This document shows, in pieces, positions 49,438 to 58,581 of a stretch of DNA of 64,000 nt; position 1 is the stretch's first letter, and each line of letters starts with the position of its first letter. Source of the DNA: Spirillospora albida. Its GTDB lineage: Bacteria; Actinomycetota; Actinomycetes; Streptosporangiales; Streptosporangiaceae. Under the pieces are notes generated by a model that ran no database searches, was not told where the DNA came from, and saw only the letters and a program-made list of their open reading frames with translations. A program made the translations under genes and the position numbers. The DNA is taken from NCBI RefSeq assembly GCF_000718255.1, contig NZ_JOFJ01000012.1, positions 62,001-126,000 of the forward strand, given 5' to 3'.

Positions 49438-50859
49438 TCAGGCGTCCCAGATGGCGGGCTTGCGGTCGATCCAGGGGCGGGCCTCCTCCAGCTGGGCGGC
49501 CAGTGAGATGAGCGTTCCCTCGCCGCCGAGCCGTCCGGCCAGCATGACGCCGATCGGGAGGCCGTCGGGGCTCCAGTGCAGGGGGACGTTCACGGCGGGC
49601 TGCCCGGAGATGTTGTAGGCGGCGCAGAAGGGGGTGAAGTCCTTCTGCCGGGCGAAGTTCTCCTCGGGCTCCTGGTCGTGGAAGTGGCCCACGGGCGCGG
49701 GGGGCAGCGCCAGGGTGGGGTGCAGGATCGCGTCGAACCGGTCCGTCACCGGGAACGCGCTCCGCAGCGCGCCCTGCAGCGCGGCATGCGCCTCGAACAG
49801 CTGCGGCGCGGACGTGGCGAAGCCCTTCTCACGGAGCCACCGCGTGAGCGGCTGGAGGAGGTGCTCCCGCTCGCGGGGGACTGGCGTGAGGGTGGCCATG
49901 ACGCCCCACAGCAGCTCGAAGTGCGGCACGAGCTCCGGCCCGAACACGGGCGGCAGCTCGACGACCTCGTGGCCGAGCTCCTCCAGCAGCGCCGACGCCT
50001 CCTCGTAGGCGGCGAGGCAGTGCGGGTGCACCTCGGCGCCGGCGACGGCGGGCTGGGCCCCGCGCGCGATCCGCAGCCGGCCCGGCGGCCGGTCCGCATG
50101 CGCCAGGAACGTTCCCTCGACCGGTGGGGCGAGGTAGATGTCGCCGGGCATCGGGCCGGACATGACGTCCAGCATCAGGGCCGCGTCGCGGACGGACCTG
50201 GCGATCGGCCCGTTCGTGGACAGCCCGAACAGGTCGGGGATGATCGGGCCCTGCGAGACGCGCCCGCGGGTCGGCTTGATGCCGAACAGGCCGCACACGC
50301 TGGACGGGATCCGGATCGAGCCGCCGCCGTCGCTGCCCTGCGCGATCGGGGCGAGGCCGGCCGCTACCGCCGCGGCGGCGCCGCCGCTGGAGCCGCCCGC
50401 GGAGCGCTCGAGGTCCCAGGGTGTGCGCGCCGCGGGCGCGACGGCACTTTCCGTATAACAGGGCAGACCGAATTCGGGGGTGGTGGTCTTACCGAGAAGG
50501 ACAGACCCCGCTTGCCTCAGCAGTGACACGACGTTATCGTCCGCGAAACCCGTCAGATCGGTGAACACCGCCGATCCGAAAGTCATCCGGACGCCGTTCA
50601 CCATGTTCAGGTCCTTGATCGGGACCGGCACCCCGTGCAGGGGTGCAAGCTCGTCCGGCGGCAGGTCCAGGGCCGCCTTCTCGGCCGCGCGCGCCTCCTG
50701 CCTGGCCCGCTCCGCGGTGACCGTGACATAGGCCCCGACCTGCGGATTCAGCCGTTCGATGCGATCCAGGTAGTGGTCGGTGATCTCGACGGGGGACAGC
50801 TCGCGGGCGCGTACGGCCGCGGCCATCCGCATGGCGGTGAGGTCATGGGGAAGTGTCAC
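49438..50859 (-). CDS. Amidase-signature family hydrolase
   Basis: The 473-residue protein has the Lys-cisSer-Ser triad of the amidase-signature family: K82 in PVPIKDLN, S157 in GGSSGG and S181 in DGGGSIRIP, with the 24-residue spacing between the serines found in known members. It hydrolyses a carboxylic amide; the substrate is unknown. GatA of the amidotransferase complex is excluded by the lack of gatB or gatC nearby and by the divergent C-terminal half. The start is a GTG (VTLPHDLT) with only a weak ribosome site. Confidence 0.92.
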   Translation of the reverse strand: MTLPHDLTAMRMAAAVRARELSPVEITDHYLDRIERLNPQVGAYVTVTAERARQEARAAEKAALDLPPDELAPLHGVPVPIKDLNMVNGVRMTFGSAVFTDLTGFADDNVVSLLRQAGSVLLGKTTTPEFGLPCYTESAVAPAARTPWDLERSAGGSSGGAAAAVAAGLAPIAQGSDGGGSIRIPSSVCGLFGIKPTRGRVSQGPIIPDLFGLSTNGPIARSVRDAALMLDVMSGPMPGDIYLAPPVEGTFLAHADRPPGRLRIARGAQPAVAGAEVHPHCLAAYEEASALLEELGHEVVELPPVFGPELVPHFELLWGVMATLTPVPREREHLLQPLTRWLREKGFATSAPQLFEAHAALQGALRSAFPVTDRFDAILHPTLALPPAPVGHFHDQEPEENFARQKDFTPFCAAYNISGQPAVNVPLHWSPDGLPIGVMLAGRLGGEGTLISLAAQLEEARPWIDRKPAIWDA

Positions 50860-51007
50860 ACCGCCGAACGGTAGACGGCGCGTGGACGAGCATCAAAGAT
50901 GGCAGGGGCGACGGGACGGACGAACCCGTCCGGGACGCCTGTAACCGGATACTCGCGGCGACGAAAGAATTAACCCGGCATGACTGGTCGGCGACCATGG
51001 GAATGAT

Positions 51008-51013
51008 TACTCT
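51008..51013 (+). promoter_or_regulatory. Possible -10 box of the NERD-protein gene
   Basis: TACTCT fits TANNNT and lies 50 bases before the ATG at 51064, in the 204-base gap to the divergent amidase gene. No clear -35 box is present. Confidence 0.35.
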
Positions 51014-51063
51014 GCGCACGGAGGATCATGCCCCCGAGTGGAGAGGTATACGGAGCGTCACTC

Positions 51064-51879
51064 ATGGCGATGACGGAGCGGGGCGATACGCAGGAGGCCC
51101 GGGCCCAGCCCCGGGTGCAGGAGGAGTCGCGTGACCACGCACACGGGGCTCCCGTGAAGGAGCCGGACGACCGGCCCACCGGTTCCAGGTTCGGCGACCC
51201 TCGGATTCGCCGGTGGCTGCGCCGGATCGGGATCGGGGTCGCGATCGGCGCCGCCGCCGGGCTCGTCCTCGGGTTCCGGCTCGGGCTCGCGGTGGCCGTC
51301 CTGGTGGTCGTCGCGGACACCGTCCGGACGTCGCGCCGCAGTTCCAGCGTCACGGCGTGGCGGAAGTCCTCGGCCGCCGAGCGGCGGACCGAGAAACAGT
51401 TGCGGTCCCTGGAGCGCAACGGCTACCTCGTGCTGCACGCGCGGGCCGTCCCCCGCGACGACGAGGGCGTCAGCGACGGGCAGATCGACCACCTGGTGAT
51501 CGGGCCGTCCGGCGTCTACGCCATCGACTCCGAGAACTGGGACAAACGGCTCCCGGTGCGCACCCTTTCGCACCGCAAGCTGTTCCACGGCCCGTTCAAC
51601 CGGAAGGACCGGCTGGACGAGGCGCGCTGGGAGGCGGACCAGGCCAGCCGGATCATCGGCGGGCAGGTCGGCTTCGACGTCCCGGTGCAGCCGTCCGTGG
51701 CGATCTACGGCCCGTCCATCCCGTGGAAGGTCATGCGGGTGCGGGACGTGGACGTCTACGCCGGCAACCGCGCCCGCGCCTACCTGCGGCGGCGCCCCAA
51801 GATCCTGACCGAGACCGACGTCCAGCGCATCTTCGACGCGGCGCAGAAGGCCCTGCCGCCGAAGTACACCGACGACTGA
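51064..51879 (+). CDS. Membrane-anchored NERD-domain protein
   Basis: The 271-residue protein starts with a charged, disordered segment of about 45 residues, then one or two membrane helices (about 57-95), then a NERD domain (about 115-230). NERD means nuclease-related domain; marks seen here are the QIDHLVIGPSGVYAIDSENW stretch with the acidic and Gln residues of a restriction-like core and the later QASRII helix. A role in DNA processing is predicted from the family but has not been firmly shown. GGAG eight bases before the ATG at 51064 supports this start; a second ATG two codons later is possible. Confidence 0.83.
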   Translation: MAMTERGDTQEARAQPRVQEESRDHAHGAPVKEPDDRPTGSRFGDPRIRRWLRRIGIGVAIGAAAGLVLGFRLGLAVAVLVVVADTVRTSRRSSSVTAWRKSSAAERRTEKQLRSLERNGYLVLHARAVPRDDEGVSDGQIDHLVIGPSGVYAIDSENWDKRLPVRTLSHRKLFHGPFNRKDRLDEARWEADQASRIIGGQVGFDVPVQPSVAIYGPSIPWKVMRVRDVDVYAGNRARAYLRRRPKILTETDVQRIFDAAQKALPPKYTDD

Positions 51880-51880
51880 C

Positions 51881-51900
51881 GGCCGGCGGGCGGCCCGGCC
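51881..51900 (+). terminator. Short GC hairpin after the NERD-protein gene
   Basis: GGCCGG and CCGGCC form a six-base-pair stem around an eight-base loop two bases after the stop codon. It is short but well placed to act as a terminator. Confidence 0.4.
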
Positions 51901-52113
51901 GGGTCGCCCGCGTCCTCTCCCACCGGACGCCCCGCGCCGTCGGGTAGCATCGAACGCACAGGACCGGCCCCGCGTGATCTCCGCCGCGGCCGGTGGCAGC
52001 GCCGCGATCCGCCGCCGCCGATCTCCCTCCGATGCAACGCCCGGCCGCGCCGAACACCGGCCCCGCGGCCGTACGATCGGTGTCACGGAACATCCCAGGT
52101 TGGAGAGTCGACA

Positions 52114-53967
52114 ATGCCCCCGCTCAGGTCACGCACGGTCACGCACGGCAGGAACATGGCGGGCGCCCGCGCCCTCATGCGGGCCAGCGGCGTCCAGCGC
52201 GAGGACTTCGGCAAGCCGATCGTCGCCGTCGCGAACAGCTTCACCCAGTTCGTGCCGGGCCACGTGCACCTGGACGAGGTCGGCAAGGTCGTCGCCGGGG
52301 CCGTCCGGGAGGCCGGCGGCGTGCCCCGCGAGTTCAACACGATCGCCGTGGACGACGGCATCGCGATGGGCCACGCCGGCATGCTCTACTCGCTGCCGTC
52401 CCGCGAGGTGATCGCGGACGCCATCGAGTACATGGTCAACGCGCACTGCGCCGACGCGCTCGTCTGCGTCTCCAACTGCGACAAGATCACTCCGGGGATG
52501 ATGCTGGCCGCGCTGCGGCTGAACATCCCGACGGTGTTCGTGTCCGGCGGGCCGATGGAGGCCGGCAAGCCCGTCGAGGGCGTCATGGGCGGCAACAAGC
52601 TCGACCTGATCGACCCGATCATCGCGTCCGCGGACGGCTCCGTCCCCGACGACAAGCTCCTCGAGATGGAGGAGAGCGCCTGCCCCACCTGCGGGTCCTG
52701 CTCCGGCATGTTCACGGCCAACTCCATGAACTGCCTCACCGAGGCGATCGGGCTCGCGCTGCCCGGCAACGGCACCGTCCTCGCCACCCACACCGCCCGC
52801 CGCCGCCTCTACGAGGACGCGGGCCGCACCGTCGTGGAGATCGCGAAGCGGTACTACGACGGCGACGACGCGTCCGTCCTGCCGCTGAACATCGCCACCA
52901 AGGAGGCCTTCGAGAACGCGATGGTCCTCGACATCGCGATGGGCGGCTCCACCAACACGATCCTGCACCTGCTCGCCGCGGCCCACGAGGGCGGCGTCGA
53001 CTTCGGCCTGACCGACATCGACGAGCTGTCGCGCCGCGTCCCGTGCGTCTGCAAGCTGGCCCCCGCGACCGGCAAGTACCACGTGGAGGACTGCCACCGC
53101 GCCGGCGGCATCCCGGCCCTGCTCGGCGAGCTGGACCGCGCCGGCCTGCTGCACCGCGGCACCCACTCGGTCCACTCCGCGTCCCTGGCGGAGTTCCTCG
53201 CCAAGTGGGACGTCCTGTCCCCCGCCGCGCTTCCCGAGGCGGTGGAGCTGTTCCACGCGGCGCCGGGCGGCGTCCGTAGCACGTCCGCGTTCAGCCAGAG
53301 CGCCCGCTGGGAAGAGCTCGACCTCGACCGCGAGCACGGCTGCATCCGCTCCGCCGAGCACGCCTACACCGCCGACGGCGGCCTCGCCGTCCTGCGCGGC
53401 AACATCGCCCCCGACGGCGCCATCGTCAAGACGGCGGGCGTCGAGGAGGAGCTGTGGACCTTCACCGGTCCCGCCGTCGTCTTCGAGTCGCAGGACGACG
53501 CGGTCGAGGGCATCCTCGGCGGCCGGGTCAAGGCGGGCGACGTCGTCGTCATCCGCTACGAGGGCCCCAAGGGCGGCCCCGGCATGCAGGAGATGCTCTA
53601 CCCGACGAGCTTCCTCAAGGGCCGCGGCCTCGGCAAGGCGTGCGCCCTGATCACCGACGGCCGGTTCTCCGGCGGCACGTCCGGGCTGTCCATCGGGCAC
53701 GCCTCCCCCGAGGCCGCCGGCGGCGGCGTCATCGCCCTCGTGCAGGACGGCGACCGCGTCGTCATCGACATCCCGAACCGGGTGCTGGAGCTGGACGTCC
53801 CCGCCGACGAGCTGGAGATCCGCCGCGAGAAGCTGCTCGCCGACCTCGGCGGCTACCGCCCCCGCGACCGGTACCGCCCGGTCAGCGCCGCCCTCCGCGC
53901 CTACGCCGCGATGGCGACGTCCGCCGCGACCGGCGCCGCACGCGACGTCTCCCAGCTCGAACGCTGA
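52114..53967 (+). CDS. ilvD: Dihydroxy-acid dehydratase
   Basis: IlvD dehydrates dihydroxy acids in the synthesis of valine, leucine and isoleucine. The 617-residue protein matches the family length. It has the iron-sulfur ligands C122 in SNCDKITPGM and C193/C196 in CGSCSGMF, the lysine K124 that carries the carbamate for magnesium, and the ITDGRFSGGTSGLSIGHASPEAA signature near the C-terminus. GGAGAG upstream supports the ATG. Other ilv genes are not adjacent. The 234-base gap before it holds no attenuator or leader peptide that I can see. Confidence 0.97.
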   Translation: MPPLRSRTVTHGRNMAGARALMRASGVQREDFGKPIVAVANSFTQFVPGHVHLDEVGKVVAGAVREAGGVPREFNTIAVDDGIAMGHAGMLYSLPSREVIADAIEYMVNAHCADALVCVSNCDKITPGMMLAALRLNIPTVFVSGGPMEAGKPVEGVMGGNKLDLIDPIIASADGSVPDDKLLEMEESACPTCGSCSGMFTANSMNCLTEAIGLALPGNGTVLATHTARRRLYEDAGRTVVEIAKRYYDGDDASVLPLNIATKEAFENAMVLDIAMGGSTNTILHLLAAAHEGGVDFGLTDIDELSRRVPCVCKLAPATGKYHVEDCHRAGGIPALLGELDRAGLLHRGTHSVHSASLAEFLAKWDVLSPAALPEAVELFHAAPGGVRSTSAFSQSARWEELDLDREHGCIRSAEHAYTADGGLAVLRGNIAPDGAIVKTAGVEEELWTFTGPAVVFESQDDAVEGILGGRVKAGDVVVIRYEGPKGGPGMQEMLYPTSFLKGRGLGKACALITDGRFSGGTSGLSIGHASPEAAGGGVIALVQDGDRVVIDIPNRVLELDVPADELEIRREKLLADLGGYRPRDRYRPVSAALRAYAAMATSAATGAARDVSQLER

Positions 53968-54028
53968 GCATTACCCGCCGCGTAATCGCGCCCGTTCCGC
54001 CGCGGCGGCAGAGTGGGTGACGTCAGGC

Positions 54029-54051
54029 GGGGCCATCGGACCGGTGGCCCC
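54029..54051 (+). terminator. Hairpin after ilvD
   Basis: GGGGCCA and TGGCCCC form a perfect seven-base-pair stem with a nine-base loop, 62 bases after the ilvD stop and 28 bases before the next gene. It could end the ilvD transcript or weaken readthrough into the DUF1330 gene. Confidence 0.5.
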
Positions 54052-54078
54052 GGCCACCCGCTCCCTCAGGAGACGTCG

Positions 54079-54426
54079 ATGACCGCGTACGCTCTCGCCC
54101 ACCTTCGCCCGCAGCCGCCCCTGCACGAGGACGTGTTCGTCTACATGGAGCGCATCCAGGAGACGCTGGACCCGTTCGGCGGCCGCTTCCTCGTCCACGG
54201 CACCACCCCCGAGGTGAAAGAGGGGCCGGTGGAGGGCACCTACGTCCTGATCGGGTTCCCCGACATGGAGCAGGCCCGCGCCTGGTACGCGTCGGACGCC
54301 TACCAGGCGATCCTCCCCATGCGCGCCGACCACATCGCGGGCACCGCCGTCCTGCTCGACGGCGTCCCCGCGGACTACGACGCCGCCGCCACCGGCAAGG
54401 CCCTGCGCGCGGCGCAGGGCTCGTAG
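54079..54426 (+). CDS. DUF1330-family protein
   Basis: The 115-residue protein has the ferredoxin-like alpha/beta barrel pattern of DUF1330: a first strand AYALAHLRP, a helix, GGRFLVHG, a strand with YVLIGFPDMEQARAWYASDAYQ and the closing AGTAVLLDGVP. The function of the family is unknown; members form dimers and are often stress-related. AGGAG six bases before the ATG fixes the start. It is convergent with the FmdB-type gene, 19 bases away. Confidence 0.9.
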   Translation: MTAYALAHLRPQPPLHEDVFVYMERIQETLDPFGGRFLVHGTTPEVKEGPVEGTYVLIGFPDMEQARAWYASDAYQAILPMRADHIAGTAVLLDGVPADYDAAATGKALRAAQGS

Positions 54427-54445
54427 CCGGTCTCGCGGGGCGGTG

Positions 54446-54664
54446 CTACGAGCAGCAGCCTCCGCCGCAGCAACCGCCGCCGCCCGCGGGCTTCGGCGGG
54501 GGCGCCGTGCCCCGGGACGTGCCGGTGACGGCGACCGTGGACAGCAGCTTGACCGTGTCGTCGTGCCCCTCCGGGCACGGCGCCGGATCGGACGCGTTGA
54601 TCATCGGGCGGGAGACCTCGAAGGTGGACCCGCAGGCGCGGCAGCGGTAGTCATAGCGTGGCAC
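54446..54664 (-). CDS. FmdB-type zinc ribbon protein with cysteine-rich tail
   Basis: The 72-residue protein has the FmdB putative regulatory domain: MPRYDYRCRACGSTFEV, then a C with GHD after about 16 residues, which would bind zinc as a ribbon. The role of the family is not settled. The last ten residues form an unusual glycine-cysteine tail (CCGGGCCS at the end) with four cysteines, which suggests extra metal or redox binding. The HNH endonuclease gene lies 37 bases upstream on the same strand, so the pair may be co-transcribed. Confidence 0.85.
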   Translation of the reverse strand: MPRYDYRCRACGSTFEVSRPMINASDPAPCPEGHDDTVKLLSTVAVTGTSRGTAPPPKPAGGGGCCGGGCCS

Positions 54665-54701
54665 GCGCCCAGCATAAGGTCGCGCGGCCGGGTGGTGGCG
54701 G

Positions 54702-55211
54702 TCAGGCGGCCGGCTCGGACACGTACGGCGCCCACTGCGGATCCCCGTCGTGGACGATGCCGATCAGCCGCCAGTGCGCGCCGCGGGGCACGCCGGGCGT
54801 GACGCTGAGCGTCCAGCCGAGTTCCTCCAGCAGCCGGTCGGCCTTGCGGTGGTTGCACGTCGTGCAGGACGCGACGCAGTTCTCCCAGGTGTGGGGGCCG
54901 CCGCGGCTGCGCGGCTGGACGTGGTCGATCGTCTCGGCGCGGCGGCCGCAGTACACGCAGCGGAAGTTGTCACGCCGCATCAGCGCCGCGCGGGTCAGCG
55001 GCACGCGCGTGCGGAACGGGATCCGGACGTAGCGGCGGAGCCGGATGACCGACGGGACCTCGATCGCCATCGTGGCGGAGTGGAGGACCGCGCCCGAGGT
55101 GTCGTGGTGGACGATCTCGGCCTTCTCCCGGAGCACGAGGCAGACCGCCCGCCGGAGCGGAAGCGTGGTGAGGGGTTCGTACGTCGCGTTCAGGAGGAGG
55201 ACTTGCCGCAT
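54702..55211 (-). CDS. HNH endonuclease-family protein
   Basis: The 169-residue protein has a C-terminal HNH domain (about residues 75-130): CVYCG and CTTC pairs for zinc, IDHVQPRSRGG with the catalytic His, and NCVASC...NHRKAD. The N-terminal half (LLLNATYEPLTTLPLRRAVCLV) is typical of a conserved bacterial HNH group of unknown biological target, not of a restriction system or an intron. GGAGG eight bases before the ATG supports the start. It may form a unit with the following FmdB-type gene. Confidence 0.92.
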   Translation of the reverse strand: MRQVLLLNATYEPLTTLPLRRAVCLVLREKAEIVHHDTSGAVLHSATMAIEVPSVIRLRRYVRIPFRTRVPLTRAALMRRDNFRCVYCGRRAETIDHVQPRSRGGPHTWENCVASCTTCNHRKADRLLEELGWTLSVTPGVPRGAHWRLIGIVHDGDPQWAPYVSEPAA

Positions 55212-55467
55212 CAGACGCCCTCCACCGGGGCATACCGGCTGTTCGCCCCGGTGGGCGCGGCTCCGCGCGCCTCCCACCGAGGCCCGGTTATCGTCTCCGG
55301 CACCTGTGAACCCGCCATGAGGACCTCCCCAGGGGCGAACCGACCCACCTCAGTGTGGCCTCTTGAGGACGCGATCCGCTACCCCATTGCTCCCCCTTCG
55401 CGCGCGGAATCGAACGTAAAGGTCTCGACCGGATCGCCGTGACGAGCGGATACTCCCCGCCGCGCAA

Positions 55468-55473
55468 TACAGT
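55468..55473 (+). promoter_or_regulatory. -10 box of a leaderless oligopeptidase transcript
   Basis: TACAGT fits TANNNT and ends seven bases before the ATG at 55481. ATACAGTGCGG is shared with the phosphatase promoter at 38303-38308. Confidence 0.55.
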
Positions 55474-55480
55474 GCGGGTC

Positions 55481-57568
55481 ATGACGCCGTACCCGCCCGC
55501 GCACCGCCAGGACATCGTCGACGACCTCCACGGCCACCGGGTCCCCGACCCGTACCGCTGGCTGGAGGACGCCGACGGCGAAGCGACGCTGAGCTGGCTC
55601 GCCGCGCAGGACGAGCTGTTCCACAAGGTCGTCGACGCGCTCCCCGGCCGCGACCGGCTGCGCGCACGGCTCGGCGAGCTGCTGGGCTCGGGCAGCGTCG
55701 GCTCCCCCGTCTGGCGCGGCGAGCGGCGGTTCTTCACCCGCCGCACCGCCGAGCAGGAGCATCCCGTCCTCTACACCGTCGACCCGGACGGCACGGAGCG
55801 CGCGCTCGTCGACCCCATGCGCCTCGACCCGGACGGGACGACGACGCTCGACGGCTGGCAGCCCGACAAGGAGGGCCGGCTCCTCGCCTACAAGGTGTCG
55901 ACGGGAGGCGACGAGGAGTCCCTCCTCTACGTCATCGACGTCGCGTCCGGCGAACGGGTCGACGGGCCGATCGACCGCAGCCGCGAGTCGTCGGTCGCCT
56001 GGCTGCCCGGCGGCGAGGCGTTCTACTACGCGCGGCGGCTGCCCGGCGACGAGGTCCCGGCGGGCGAGCACCAGTACCACCGGCGCGTCTACCTGCACCG
56101 CCTCGGCACCGACCCCGACGAGGACACCCTCATCTTCGGCGCGGGGATGGACAAGACGAACTACTACGGGGTCGGTGTCAGCCGCGACGGCCGCTGGCTC
56201 ACGGTCTCCGCGTCGCAGGGCACCGCGCCCCGCAACGACCTGTGGATCGCCGACCTCGCCGCATCGTCCCCGGAGGCGCCCGAGCTCCGCGCCGTCCAGG
56301 AGGGGGTGGACGCCGAGACCGGCCTGTACGTGGGCCGCGACGGCCGCGCGTACATCTTCACCGACCGCGACGCGCCCCGGTCGCGGCTGTGCGTGGCCGA
56401 CCCGTCCGACCCGTCCTACGAGACGTGGCGCGAGCTGCTCCCGGAGGACCCCGAGGCCGTCCTGAGCGACTTCGCCGTCCTCGACGATCTGGAGCGGCCG
56501 GTCCTCCTCGCCGGCTGGACGCGGCACGCCATCAGCGAGATCACCGTCCATGACCTGGAGACCGGTGAGCGGCTCGGCACCGTCCCCACCCCGGGGCTCG
56601 GCTCCATCGGCGGGATCATGGAACGGCCCGAAGGCGGCCACGAGGCGTGGTTCGGCTACACCGACAACGTCACCCCGTCCGCCGTCTACCGCTATGACGC
56701 GCGGACCGGCGAGACCACCCTGTGGGCCTCGGCGCCGGGGACGGTCTCCGTCCCCGAGATCGAGACCCGCCAGGTCACCTACACCTCGCGGGACGGGACG
56801 CGGGTGCGCATGCTGGTGTCGTCCCGTCCGGGCATGTCCGGGCCCGGTTCGCCAGAGCCGAGGCCCACGATCCTGTACGGGTACGGAGGCTTCAACATCT
56901 CGCTCACGCCCGCGTATTCGGCGTCCATCCTCGCCTGGGTCGAGGCGGGCGGCGTGTACGCGGTCGCGAACCTGCGGGGCGGCTCCGAGGAGGGCGAGGA
57001 ATGGCACCGCGCCGGCATGCGCGACCGCAAGCAGAACGTCTTCGACGACTTCCACGCCGCCGCCGAGAAGCTGATCGCGGACGGCCTGACCACGCCCGCG
57101 CAGCTCGCCGTCTCCGGCGGGTCGAACGGCGGCCTGCTCGTCGGCGCCGCGCTCACCCAGCGGCCGGACCTGTACCGGGCGGTCGTCTGCTCCGCGCCGC
57201 TGCTCGACATGGTCCGCTACGAGCGGTTCGGGCTGGGCCAGACCTGGAACGACGAGTACGGGACGGCCGACGACCCCGAAGAGCTCGGCTGGCTCCTCTC
57301 CTACTCCCCCTACCACCACGTCCACCCGGGGACGGCCTACCCCGCCGTCCTCTTCACGGTCTTCGGCAGCGACACGCGGGTGGACCCCCTGCACGCCCGC
57401 AAGCTGTGCGCCGCGCTCCAGCACGCCACGGCGTCCGACGCCCCGATCCTGCTCCGCAACGAGAAGGAGGTCGGGCATTCCGCCCGCTCGGTGTCGCGCT
57501 CGATCGCCCTGATGACGGACACCCTGTCGTTCCTCGCCGCGCAGACCGGCCTCGATCTGGCGGGGTGA
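55481..57568 (+). CDS. Prolyl oligopeptidase (S9A family)
   Basis: The 695-residue protein is a serine peptidase with an N-terminal strand, a seven-bladed propeller (about residues 70-410) and an alpha/beta hydrolase domain at the C-terminus. The nucleophile Ser is in SGGSNGG, Asp in FGSDTRVDPLH, and His in EVGHS. It cuts short peptides, in most family members after proline; oligopeptidase B is the main alternative. No signal peptide is seen. The start at 55481 fits a leaderless transcript; a GTG at 55439 would add 14 residues not typical of the family. Confidence 0.94.
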   Translation: MTPYPPAHRQDIVDDLHGHRVPDPYRWLEDADGEATLSWLAAQDELFHKVVDALPGRDRLRARLGELLGSGSVGSPVWRGERRFFTRRTAEQEHPVLYTVDPDGTERALVDPMRLDPDGTTTLDGWQPDKEGRLLAYKVSTGGDEESLLYVIDVASGERVDGPIDRSRESSVAWLPGGEAFYYARRLPGDEVPAGEHQYHRRVYLHRLGTDPDEDTLIFGAGMDKTNYYGVGVSRDGRWLTVSASQGTAPRNDLWIADLAASSPEAPELRAVQEGVDAETGLYVGRDGRAYIFTDRDAPRSRLCVADPSDPSYETWRELLPEDPEAVLSDFAVLDDLERPVLLAGWTRHAISEITVHDLETGERLGTVPTPGLGSIGGIMERPEGGHEAWFGYTDNVTPSAVYRYDARTGETTLWASAPGTVSVPEIETRQVTYTSRDGTRVRMLVSSRPGMSGPGSPEPRPTILYGYGGFNISLTPAYSASILAWVEAGGVYAVANLRGGSEEGEEWHRAGMRDRKQNVFDDFHAAAEKLIADGLTTPAQLAVSGGSNGGLLVGAALTQRPDLYRAVVCSAPLLDMVRYERFGLGQTWNDEYGTADDPEELGWLLSYSPYHHVHPGTAYPAVLFTVFGSDTRVDPLHARKLCAALQHATASDAPILLRNEKEVGHSARSVSRSIALMTDTLSFLAAQTGLDLAG

Positions 57569-57638
57569 GGCGGATCACGCGGGGGTAGGAGGCCCGATAC
57601 GCTTCCGGCCCTTATTTGACACGTGGCCTAATGCGGGG

Positions 57639-58475
57639 GTGACCGCCACGGTGGAGAACACGTCCTTGAAACGGGTGCTCGACCTGCTCGCGCACGCCCC
57701 CGCCGACCCCGACGCCGGCGCCGGATACCTCGACCTGCTCGGGCCGCGGGCCGAGCCCGCGCGCTCGCCCGCCCAGGCGGCGATGCAGTCGGCGTTCCTG
57801 CCGCAGATCTACGAGAAGGTGTGGCGGCCCATCGGCTTCAACCTCGCCAAGGGCTGGCCGATCGGCCCCGACACCGCCACCGAGCAGGCCACCGTCCGCC
57901 GCCGCCTCGGCCTCGGCCGGCCCCGCGCCCCGGACAGGCCGGCCGCCACCGTCCTCGACGTGGCCTGCGGCCCCGGCAACACGACCCGCGCGCTCGCGGC
58001 CGGCGTCGGCAAGGGCGGCCTGACCGTCGGCCTCGACGCGTCCGCCACGATGCTCGCCCGCGCCGTCGCCGACACCGGCGCCATGGGCTCCGCCGGCACC
58101 GGCGTTTTCGGCACCGACGATACCGGCGCTCCGGATATCGCCTACGTCCGCGGCGACGCCGCCGACCTGCCGTTCCGCGACGCGGTCTTCGACGCCGTCT
58201 CCTGCCTGGGCGCCCTGTACCTCTTCGACGATCCGTGGACGGCGGTCGACGGCATGACCCGCGTCCTGAGACCGGGCGGCCGCCTCGTCATCCTCACGTC
58301 CCGGCGCCCGCTGCTGCCCCTCGCCGGCCTGGGCAGCGCCCTCGTCGGCCGCGCCGCCGGCCTCACCGTCTTCGGCGACCGCGAGGTCACGACGGCCCTC
58401 GCGGACCGGGGCTTCACGGCCGTCGAGCAGCACCGCTACCCGCTGATGCAGCTGGTCTCGGGCCGTCGTCCATGA
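57639..58475 (+). CDS. Class I SAM-dependent methyltransferase
   Basis: The 278-residue protein has a Rossmann methyltransferase domain (about residues 100-240): motif I VLDVACGPGNTTRAL, an acidic end to strand two in VGLDAS, motif II region YVRGDAADLPF and motif III LRPGGRLVIL. The N-terminal 90 residues are helical and may form a lid. Members of the UbiE/Coq5-like group methylate quinones, lipids or small metabolites; which applies here cannot be told. The start is a GTG. A long hairpin after the stop separates it from the convergent GNAT gene. Confidence 0.9.
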   Translation: MTATVENTSLKRVLDLLAHAPADPDAGAGYLDLLGPRAEPARSPAQAAMQSAFLPQIYEKVWRPIGFNLAKGWPIGPDTATEQATVRRRLGLGRPRAPDRPAATVLDVACGPGNTTRALAAGVGKGGLTVGLDASATMLARAVADTGAMGSAGTGVFGTDDTGAPDIAYVRGDAADLPFRDAVFDAVSCLGALYLFDDPWTAVDGMTRVLRPGGRLVILTSRRPLLPLAGLGSALVGRAAGLTVFGDREVTTALADRGFTAVEQHRYPLMQLVSGRRP

Positions 58476-58493
58476 CCGGCGGAAGACGGGAGC

Positions 58494-58548
58494 CCCGGGC
58501 CGCGGCCCACGCCGCGCCGCGCCGCCGGCGTGTCCACCGCGGCCCGGG
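58494..58548. terminator. Long nested hairpin between two convergent genes
   Basis: CCCGGGCCGCGG at 58494-58505 pairs perfectly with 58537-58548, and an inner stem (58508-58513 with 58527-58532) extends it. It lies between the methyltransferase and GNAT stops and probably ends both transcripts. Confidence 0.8.
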
Positions 58549-58581
58549 TGCCTGACGAGCCACTCCGCGAGGCGCCGGCGC

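Noticed and set aside
55400..55440. A GGAATCGAAC string resembling the T arm of a tRNA on the minus strand.
   Set aside because: No acceptor stem, anticodon arm or D arm can be folded around it.
57616..57621. TTGACA resembling a consensus -35 box before the methyltransferase gene.
   Set aside because: No -10 box lies at 16 to 18 bases; that position falls on the GTG start itself.
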